Origin: Mesorhizobium comanense
GTDB taxonomy: Bacteria; Pseudomonadota; Alphaproteobacteria; Rhizobiales; Rhizobiaceae
DNA length: 64,000 nucleotides
Assembly (NCBI RefSeq): GCF_005503535.1
Contig: NZ_SCNN01000017.1
Location: 78,498 to 142,497 of the forward strand
Direction: 5' to 3'
Shown here: in pieces, positions 58,809 to 64,000 of the stretch
How the letters are laid out: each line of letters opens with the position of its first letter
Numbering within the stretch: the first letter of the stretch is position 1
Position numbers and translations under genes: made by a program
Notes under the pieces: generated by a model
What the model was told of the DNA's origin: nothing
Database searches by the model: none
The model's input: the letters and a program-made list of their open reading frames with translations, nothing else

Positions 58809-59486
58809 TCACGCACACACGCGGCGGCGAAAGCGGGCTTCGTGATAGGCGCAGTAGCTTTTCAGCGCCTTGACGCGCATGCCGCAGCACAGCATGTCGG
58901 TGCCCGGGCGCCCGCTTGGCGCATCGTCTTCCGGGTTTTCGTGCAGTGTCAGGTCGAGCGGCGCGCGACACCGTCCCGGCAGACAGTCGATGAAGCGCAT
59001 GGCAACGCCGTGCGGCTGGCGGCCGATGGGTCCGCGCTGAGGCGCCGGCATCTTGAAGCGATAGGCCTCGCCATCGGCGATCAGCACACCCACCTCGCGC
59101 ACGAACAGGCGCGGCGGCAGCCAGGCCGGCGACGCATCGCGCCTTGACCGGGCCTTGGCCTTGCGCGGCACGGCCGCGCCTGCGTCACGAATTTCGGCGC
59201 CCTTCGTGCTAGCCGGAGGCTTTTTCCCGGCCCGGCTTTGCGGTGCGGCCTTGCGCCCGCGCTTGACCTCGAGCTTGCCTCCGCCTGCGATCGGCAGCCT
59301 CGCCCTGCCATTGGCAAAGCCGATCGCGCCCAGCATGGGGCTGCGGTGCACGATGCCGATGATGGCATTGCGCGAAACCGGGCCGCCGCGCAGTGCGCTG
59401 AACGCCGCCGCGATCCGCGAGGCCGAAAGCCCCTCGCCCAGCCAGCGGGCGATCTCCTGCAGTTCGGCATCGCTATAGCTTGGCAT
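58809..59486 (-). CDS. GcrA-like cell cycle regulator family protein
   Basis: The protein is 225 aa. The start ATG 59486 gives MPSYSDAELQEIARWLGEGL followed by SASRIAAAFSALRGGPVSRN and AIIGIVHR, the N-terminal GcrA DNA-binding/sigma-70-contact helix set. The C-terminus keeps the GcrA Cys pattern (MRFIDCLPGRCRAPLD; LCCGMRVKALKSYCAYHEAR). GcrA proteins act with sigma-70 at methylated promoters; a phage- or island-borne variant seems likely here because the chromosomal GcrA is normally shorter (about 170 residues). Confidence 0.8.
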   Translation of the reverse strand: MPSYSDAELQEIARWLGEGLSASRIAAAFSALRGGPVSRNAIIGIVHRSPMLGAIGFANGRARLPIAGGGKLEVKRGRKAAPQSRAGKKPPASTKGAEIRDAGAAVPRKAKARSRRDASPAWLPPRLFVREVGVLIADGEAYRFKMPAPQRGPIGRQPHGVAMRFIDCLPGRCRAPLDLTLHENPEDDAPSGRPGTDMLCCGMRVKALKSYCAYHEARFRRRVCA

Positions 59487-59616
59487 TGTCGGCCTCCGTC
59501 CAGGGTTGAGCGTCCGGCCACGCTGGCAGCGTGCCGACCGGCAGGCGTCAGGGTTCGGCCTCCGGCGAGCGGAGCCGCGGGTTGGGGTTGCTTCTGGATT
59601 GACGTTCCGGCCGGCG

Positions 59617-59997
59617 TCAGCCGGGAGGGGCGGCCTGCCCGGCGCCGAGGCGCGCAAGCCGCGCCTCGGCCGTGCGCCGGTCGGGAGCCGACACCGCCCT
59701 GCCCGTCATCGGCTCGAACAGGATGACGGTGCCGTCCTGCGTGCGCACGCAGCTGCGGGCGAACGGACCGGCGCGCGGATCAAAAAGGGGGCCGGAGCCG
59801 AGGGGAGCGGCGGCTCCGGCCGTTCCGGCCGCCGGTGACGGGCGGGCCGGACGCGAGGCGGATGCGGGAGAGCATCCGGCTTCGCGCTTCGCTTCGGCCG
59901 GGGAGGAGGACGGCCGGAGCGGAAGGGAAAGAGCGATAGCGTCCGGCCGGGCCGGCCTGACGGCGCTGTCGACTCCAGGGGGGTTGAGCTTTTGCAT
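59617..59997 (-). CDS. Small hypothetical protein, probably leaderless
   Basis: The protein is 126 aa, starting at ATG 59997 (MQKLNPPGVDSAV). It is Pro/Ala/Arg-rich with a more ordered end (CVRTQDGTVILFEPMTGRAV). There is no ribosome binding site. A -35/-10 pair on the same strand (TTGCAT, 17 bp, TTATAT) places the transcript start almost on the ATG, so translation is likely leaderless. It is divergent from the S24 repressor gene. No family is recognised. Confidence 0.55.
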   Translation of the reverse strand: MQKLNPPGVDSAVRPARPDAIALSLPLRPSSSPAEAKREAGCSPASASRPARPSPAAGTAGAAAPLGSGPLFDPRAGPFARSCVRTQDGTVILFEPMTGRAVSAPDRRTAEARLARLGAGQAAPPG

Positions 59998-60003
59998 GAA
60001 TGG

Positions 60004-60032
60004 ATATAAGCATAACTCAAAAAATGATGCAA
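60004..60032 (-). promoter_or_regulatory. Promoter with repressor operator (copy 1)
   Basis: On the minus strand TTGCAT and TTATAT are 17 bp apart. The 19-bp sequence TATAAGCATAACTCAAAAA (plus strand 60005-60023) covers the -10 box and spacer and recurs exactly, inverted, at 61422-61440. It is the likely operator of the repressor encoded at 60072. Confidence 0.65.
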
Positions 60033-60071
60033 GCCATTCTTTCATAGACGAGAGCAACTTTCATCGCTCAC

Positions 60072-60776
60072 ATGGACGCCATGGCCAAAACGGAATTGTC
60101 GATCAAGGTCGGGGCGGCGATCCGCCAGGCGCGCAAGCAGCGCGGCATGGTCATGCGCCATATCGCCGAGCACAACGACACCGATGTCGCCGCCGTCGGC
60201 AATTGGGAAACCGGCCGCAACCTGCCCAAGACCGAGAACCTTTTGAAGACCGCCGCCTTCCTGCGCGTCGACCCGGTCGCGCTGGGCCAGGGACACGTCG
60301 TGTTCCTCGACGATGCAGGCCCGGTGGCTGACGCCGAGATCGTCACCGACGCCGCCCCCCTGCCAGCCGGCTCAATGGATATCGAGGTGCTGGGCGCCGC
60401 GGTCGGCGGCGACGACGGCGACTTCACCTTCAACGGCGAGCCGGCCGGCTATGTCCAGCGCCCGCCCGGCGTGCGCAACCTGGCGAAGGTGTTCGCCCTC
60501 CACGTGCTCTCCGATTCCATGGTGCCGCGCTACGAGCCCGGCGACCTGATCTATTGCGGCGGCCGCGACGCCGTGCCGGGCGACCATGTGGTGATCGAGA
60601 CCTTCCCCGAAGAGAACGAGAAGAACGGCAAGGCCTTCATCAAGAAGCTGGTCAGGCGCACCGCCGGCGAACTGGTGGTCGAGCAGTACAATCCGCCCAA
60701 GACGCTCACCTTCAACCGCTACGCCATCAAGCAGGTCTGGCGCGTCATCCCGCTCAAGGAACTGCTGGGGTATTAG
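60072..60776 (+). CDS. Phage-type repressor: XRE HTH + S24 peptidase domain
   Basis: The protein is 234 aa. HTH at about 10-60 (VGAAIRQARKQRGMVMRHIA, VAAVGNWETGRNLPKTENLL). The C-terminal LexA/CI-like peptidase domain has Ser149 in LSDSMVPRYEPGDLIY and Lys191 in KAFIKKLVRR, the Ser-Lys dyad. A possible cleavage Ala-Gly lies at 125-126. Such repressors keep phage genes silent and release them after RecA-stimulated self-cleavage, or act without cleavage. A shared 19-bp operator lies in front of this gene region and before the gene at 61487. Confidence 0.9.
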   Translation: MDAMAKTELSIKVGAAIRQARKQRGMVMRHIAEHNDTDVAAVGNWETGRNLPKTENLLKTAAFLRVDPVALGQGHVVFLDDAGPVADAEIVTDAAPLPAGSMDIEVLGAAVGGDDGDFTFNGEPAGYVQRPPGVRNLAKVFALHVLSDSMVPRYEPGDLIYCGGRDAVPGDHVVIETFPEENEKNGKAFIKKLVRRTAGELVVEQYNPPKTLTFNRYAIKQVWRVIPLKELLGY

Positions 60777-60788
60777 CGAGCATCTTCT

Positions 60789-60996
60789 TCCTTCTCCCCC
60801 TGTGGGAGAAGGTGGATCGGCGCGTCAGCGCCGAGACGGATGAGGGGTGCGTAACGGAACGCAACGCGGAAGACCCTGCGCTCTTCTCGTCAGAACCACA
60901 TTAGATGCAACTGTGAGGCGCCAGCGCTTCCTGGAACACCCCTCATCCGTCTCGACGCTGCGCGTCGAGACACCTTCTCCCGCAAGGGGAGAAGGA
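60789..60996. repeat. Type C palindromic repeat
   Basis: CCTTCTCCCCCTGTGGGAGA with CGCGTCAGCGCCGAGACGGA then TGAGGGGTGCG faces CACCCCTCATCCGTCTCGAC with GCTGCGCGTCGAGACACCTT then CTCCCGCAAGGGGAGAAGG. The two arms flank about 75 bp. The inner stem sequences match the arms at 4.4 and 53.6 kb. Confidence 0.65.
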
Positions 60997-61012
60997 AGAA
61001 CCAACGCCCCCC

Positions 61013-61315
61013 TCAAGCCCGCCTTGCCCCCTCCAGCGGCATTTCCCGATCGCTCAGCATCTGCGCCTCGCTGCGCACGCGCTGGCGATCGTCGATGAAC
61101 GCGGCCTGGATCGAGATCGCCGTGCCCGGCAGTCCGTCGGCACGGCAGGCCGAGCAGACGATGCGTCCCGAAAGCTCCGCCAGCGGGGTGTTTTTCGTCA
61201 CCCCGAAACGCCTGAGCTGATCGGACCGCCACCATCTGTTGCGACCGCAATCGGCGCATTCGACCGATATCGAAACCACGTGCGCGATGACCGCTTCCCT
61301 GCCCGGCAATGCCAT
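61013..61315 (-). CDS. Small zinc-ribbon-like protein
   Basis: The protein is 100 aa. GGAGGGG precedes the ATG at 61315. Two Cys pairs, ECADCGRNRWW and VCSACRADG, spaced about 30 residues apart, fit a four-Cys zinc ribbon. The rest is not recognised (AISIQAAFIDDRQRVRSEAQ). Phage-like modules frequently contain such proteins. It is convergent with the repressor gene. Confidence 0.7.
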   Translation of the reverse strand: MALPGREAVIAHVVSISVECADCGRNRWWRSDQLRRFGVTKNTPLAELSGRIVCSACRADGLPGTAISIQAAFIDDRQRVRSEAQMLSDREMPLEGARRA

Positions 61316-61421
61316 TGCCCCTCCACCCTTTTTGTTCCTGATTTGTTCACATATTCGTGTGTTTCGGGCCAGGAGTCGAGTCGCAGTTTTAACACTTTCC
61401 CAAAAGTTTCCCTTCTGCCAA

Positions 61422-61440
61422 TTTTTGAGTTATGCTTATA
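61422..61440 (+). promoter_or_regulatory. Repressor operator, copy 2
   Basis: TTTTTGAGTTATGCTTATA is the exact complement of the site at 60005-60023. Here TGAGTT and AACTCA also form an inverted pair across TTATAA, which is a plausible -10 box for the gene at 61487. The -35 box is weak. Confidence 0.6.
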
Positions 61441-61486
61441 AAAACTCACAAATGTGAGTCGCAGAAGCATCAGACCGGGAGCATGC

Positions 61487-61849
61487 ATGGATGACGCCGA
61501 CTTCGCCCGCGCCTGCGGTTACACCGGCGACAGCCCTGCCCTGCTCGAAGCCTTCGAGGCGATCCGCCGCAACGGCATCGCGCACGCGCGCCGCGACCAT
61601 CTGCAGCGCAAGGCCGTCATCGACGCGCTGAAACTGTCGCAGGCTCTGTTCCTGTCCGCCATCGGCCCGGCGCTGTCGGCCGAGGAGGCCATCGAGGATG
61701 CCGCACACTTCATTGCCTGCTGGCGCAACATGCCGCGCTGGCGTCAGGAACGACGCCTGAGCGAACTCGTCAGGGCCAGGCAGCAGCGGCTCGTGGCCCG
61801 CTTCTTCCGCCGCTACGGCCATCGTCTCTGGGCGCGAGAGGCGGCCTGA
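61487..61849 (+). CDS. Hypothetical helical protein under the shared operator
   Basis: The protein is 120 aa. ATG 61487 follows GGGAGC. It is all-helical and basic at the end (RQERRLSELVRARQQRLVAR, FFRRYGHRLWAREAA). No domain is recognised. It starts 46 bp after the repressor operator copy, so it is a likely target of the S24 repressor. Confidence 0.6.
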   Translation: MDDADFARACGYTGDSPALLEAFEAIRRNGIAHARRDHLQRKAVIDALKLSQALFLSAIGPALSAEEAIEDAAHFIACWRNMPRWRQERRLSELVRARQQRLVARFFRRYGHRLWAREAA

Positions 61850-61930
61850 CACGGCATGTCAGGAGCCTCCGATTGGCGGGTTCCAATCCCGGGTTTTTCT
61901 TTCTAGAGTGCGTGCGGGTGGCTGTTCGAC

Positions 61931-62539
61931 GTGCATTTTCGAAGAATGTTCAACGCTGCCCGCTCAAAACTTCAGACTTGGATGACAGCCGGCGCGGGAA
62001 CCATCGCGGCGCTGTTCGTCGCCGGCGTCATGGGCGCCTTCGGCGCCTTGCCCGCGCACGCGCCGCCGCAATTGCCGCCAGATGCCGCGATCGATGCCGG
62101 GCGCTGGCGCGTGCAGCCGGTGCGCGCCTATGTCAGCCACGCCAAGATCTATGGCGTGCTCCTGAAGCCCGGCCAGAAGGCGCTGGTGCTGGAGGCGGAC
62201 ATGACCAACCGCACCGCGCAGTCCGACAAGGCCTATTTCGACGTTTTCCAGCCGCAAGGACTGGTGCTTGCCGACAGGCAGCCGATGATCGCGCTGACGC
62301 GTGATTCCACGCTGACGCCGGAACTCCATCCCGGCATGACCGAGCGCATGGCCTATGTCTGGGCGCTGGCCGGCGATACGGCGGTGCCGCCAAGCATCGG
62401 CTTCGGCATCACGTCAGAAATCTTCAAGCCGCGCGACAATCTCTACGGCATGCCCGGCTGGTTCAACCCCTACAGGCTGGGCACCGTCACCATGCCGGTC
62501 GCCGACAGGCCCGCGACGGACGCGCAGGGCGGCTCATGA
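61931..62539 (+). CDS. Exported protein, gene 1 of a three-gene operon
   Basis: The protein is 202 aa. A signal anchor (TWMTAGAGTIAALFVAGVMG) precedes a beta-rich domain (VQPVRAYVSHAKIYGVLLKP, KALVLEADMTNRTAQSDKAY, GMPGWFNPYRLG) resembling immunoglobulin-like DUF4352-type folds. Function is unknown. The next gene overlaps it by 4 bp (ATGA). Confidence 0.7.
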   Translation: MHFRRMFNAARSKLQTWMTAGAGTIAALFVAGVMGAFGALPAHAPPQLPPDAAIDAGRWRVQPVRAYVSHAKIYGVLLKPGQKALVLEADMTNRTAQSDKAYFDVFQPQGLVLADRQPMIALTRDSTLTPELHPGMTERMAYVWALAGDTAVPPSIGFGITSEIFKPRDNLYGMPGWFNPYRLGTVTMPVADRPATDAQGGS

Positions 62540-63144
62540 AGATCCGCGTGCTCGGCAACCTCGCCATCCTCGCCGCCACGGTGGCGCTGAGCTACGGCAT
62601 GCAGGTGACGAAGCCGCATTACGCCGACCTCACCGCACCGGTCCCCATCGATGGCGCCATGGGCCAGTCCGTGCCGGCGCGTAGCTTCGATGTCAGGCTG
62701 GACAAGGTGGTCTTTGCCCGACAGCTCAAGACCAGCCAGTTCGGCCAGCAGCGGCTGTTGACCACCGGCGGCCTGTGGGCCGTTGTCACCACCAGCCTCA
62801 CCGCGACAGCCACCTCCACCACGGTCGCCGACGGCACCTGGCAAGGCCCGACCGGCCTGCGCTACCACCAGACCGAGCGGCTGGGCTACCGCCAGGACAT
62901 GCCGCCGCACGGCGTCGACCCCGGACTGGACAAAACCGGCCTGTTCGTCTTCGAAGTGCCGCCGGACCAGATCCAGGGCGCAAAACTGCTTGTCGCGGCG
63001 CGCCGGTTCGGACCGCTCGACGCCCAGGCGCGCATCAGCCTCGATGGCGTGCGGACAGGCCCCGACGGCCAGCCGGCGGACATCCTGCCGCAATACGATC
63101 TCGACGCGCCTCAGCCAGGCTCCACGCCGCAGGGCAAGCCATGA
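62536..63144 (+). CDS. Exported protein, gene 2 of a three-gene operon
   Basis: The protein is 202 aa. The N-terminal anchor is MKIRVLGNLAILAATVALSY. The core repeats the shape of its neighbours: APVPIDGAMGQSVPARSFDV, VFARQLKTSQFGQQRLLTTG, GLWAVVTTSLTATATSTTVA. It probably sits in the periplasm. It overlaps both neighbours by 4 bp, so the three products are made in step and may form a complex. Confidence 0.7.
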   Translation: MKIRVLGNLAILAATVALSYGMQVTKPHYADLTAPVPIDGAMGQSVPARSFDVRLDKVVFARQLKTSQFGQQRLLTTGGLWAVVTTSLTATATSTTVADGTWQGPTGLRYHQTERLGYRQDMPPHGVDPGLDKTGLFVFEVPPDQIQGAKLLVAARRFGPLDAQARISLDGVRTGPDGQPADILPQYDLDAPQPGSTPQGKP

Positions 63145-63716
63145 CCGCCGCTTCGACCGCCGCCGAACCAGCCACAGCACCGCGGGCGGAGAAGACATGG
63201 CGCCGGCGCGGCCTGCTGGCGCTCGCCGTGCTGCTGCCGCTGACGCTGGCCGAGACCAGTTACGACAGCGTGCGCGAATGGCTGCGTGGCGAGGACCTCG
63301 TCACCAGGGATGTCGCCTTCGGCCAGTCCGTGCCGTTCGGCGGCAGTGGCTGGAAGCTCGCCGACCTGCGCGGCGGCAAGGCCGGCCGCCTGCCCGAGGG
63401 CGCCTTCGCCGTTATCGCCACCTTCACGGTCACGATCGGCGATCCCGACCTGCAGAAACAGTGGCTGGGCTGCAAGCTGATGCTGACCGACGCCACCGGC
63501 CGCCGCTGGCTGCCTGATTTCATCAGCGGCGTCGGTCTGCCGGACGGAGTGATGAACTGCGCCTCGGCGATCTTCTCAGGCGCCAAGCCGGGCGACACCG
63601 TCACCGTCGGCGACACTTTCATCGTCCCGCAGGACGCGGTGAAAACCATCCGCCCGGCGGTCGGGCTGGGCAGCGAACGGCCCTGGTATTTGCGTTTTGA
63701 AAGGCCGCCGAAGTAA
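63141..63716 (+). CDS. Membrane-anchored protein, gene 3 of a three-gene operon
   Basis: The protein is 191 aa. The ATG overlaps the previous stop. A cytosolic tail and one helix (GLLALAVLLPLTLAETSYDS) are followed by a domain with VTRDVAFGQSVPFGGSGWKL, FAVIATFTVTIGDPDLQKQW and VTVGDTFIVPQDAVKTIRPA. The GQSVP motif is shared with gene 2, so the set is paralogous. Function is unknown. Confidence 0.7.
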   Translation: MTAASTAAEPATAPRAEKTWRRRGLLALAVLLPLTLAETSYDSVREWLRGEDLVTRDVAFGQSVPFGGSGWKLADLRGGKAGRLPEGAFAVIATFTVTIGDPDLQKQWLGCKLMLTDATGRRWLPDFISGVGLPDGVMNCASAIFSGAKPGDTVTVGDTFIVPQDAVKTIRPAVGLGSERPWYLRFERPPK

Positions 63717-63763
63717 GCCGTCGTCCTGAACTTGGGTTCCCCCGGCGCGAGGTTTCATTGCCA

Positions 63764-63942
63764 GGTGGTTCCCCCAATCCGTCGCTGCTTCGCAGCGCCA
63801 CCTTTCCCCCCCTCCGGAGGGAAAGGAAGGGAGCTTTCTGGACGAGCGTTGAGCGCAAAAGGCCCGGCGCCTTTCCTCTCCCCCGTCGATCGGGGGAGAG
63901 GTGGCTCGCCGAAGCCGAGACGGAGTGGGGGTCGACCAGCGC
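63764..63942. repeat. Type B palindromic intergenic repeat
   Basis: A complete copy: GGTGGTTCCCCCAATCCGTC, GCTGCTTCGCAGCGCCACCT, CCTCCGGAGGGAAAGGAAGG, TCCCCCGTCGATCGGGGGAG, GGCTCGCCGAAGCCGAGACG, GAGTGGGGGTCGACC. The final 58 bp of the window show no gene. Confidence 0.8.
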
Positions 63943-64000
63943 GGCACAAGACAATACGCGCCAGCTTGCCCCTCACGCTATCGCTACTCGGCCCCAACCC

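Noticed and set aside
53701..61849. Complete prophage
   Set aside because: No integrase, terminase, portal, capsid or tail genes are present; only regulatory, DUF1376 and HNH genes, so it is at most a remnant or domesticated module.
1..64000. CRISPR array, tRNA or rRNA gene
   Set aside because: No regularly spaced direct repeats with unique spacers and no tRNA cloverleaf or rRNA sequence were recognised by reading; a tRNAscan/Infernal run would be needed to exclude them formally.

Overview
The window is high-GC alphaproteobacterial DNA. Several features point to the Rhizobiales, most likely a Mesorhizobium-type genome: families of short palindromic intergenic repeats in several copies, perfect EcfG-type (general stress response) promoters, an NHEJ cassette with a PE-Lig-Pol LigD, a GcrA-like protein, DUF982 proteins and an extracellular polysaccharide locus. 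This assignment is inferred from gene content; no rRNA or tRNA gene was seen.

Layout. 1-6.2 kb: edge-truncated membrane WD40 protein, a tiny leader-type peptide gene, a membrane protein, an acetyltransferase, exonuclease III (plus a decayed second copy), an alpha/beta hydrolase and a duplicated DUF2147 gene. 6.2-10.4 kb: exported peptidoglycan-binding-like protein and a 1177-aa exported TPR/Sel1-CHAT protease. 10.6-16.2 kb: ligD, and ku overlapping a TPR gene that is coupled to an unknown gene. 16.3-32.4 kb: Flp pilin and a surface polysaccharide locus (two BioF2-type acyltransferases, flippase, two glycosyltransferases, GH5 hydrolase, O-antigen-ligase-like protein, Wzc-like co-polymerase with a degenerate kinase domain, a beta-propeller protein behind a sigma-54-type promoter, and an FAD enzyme). 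33.1-39.2 kb: sugar ABC transporter, epimerase, LacI regulator and divergent dehydrogenase, with matching LacI-type operators. 40.1-49.5 kb: XRE and GntR regulators, an IS remnant, D-amino-acid dehydrogenase, MocR regulator and a divergent PotABCD-like operon. 50-53.7 kb: a stress-promoter-driven small exported protein, four tiny leader peptides and an OafA-SGNH acyltransferase. 53.7-61.9 kb: phage-flavoured module (HNH nuclease, DUF6456-like, DUF1376, GcrA-like, S24 repressor with a duplicated operator) interspersed with DUF982 genes. 61.9-63.7 kb: three overlapping genes for exported or anchored proteins.

The most unusual content is a family of eight 28-34-residue peptides at four loci. All start with KK(x)Y and carry the spacing Y-x2-P-x-[LFW]-x9-[T/V], which matches the lasso-peptide leader motif YxxPxLxxxGxxxxxT; only one copy keeps the Gly. 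Their C-terminal tails are short and divergent, and four carry a two-cysteine Cx(2-4)C-type tail with an S-[KRN] step. No lasso cyclase, protease or RRE gene is visible in the window, so these look like orphan or trans-processed RiPP-type precursors. Most are too short for ordinary gene calling.
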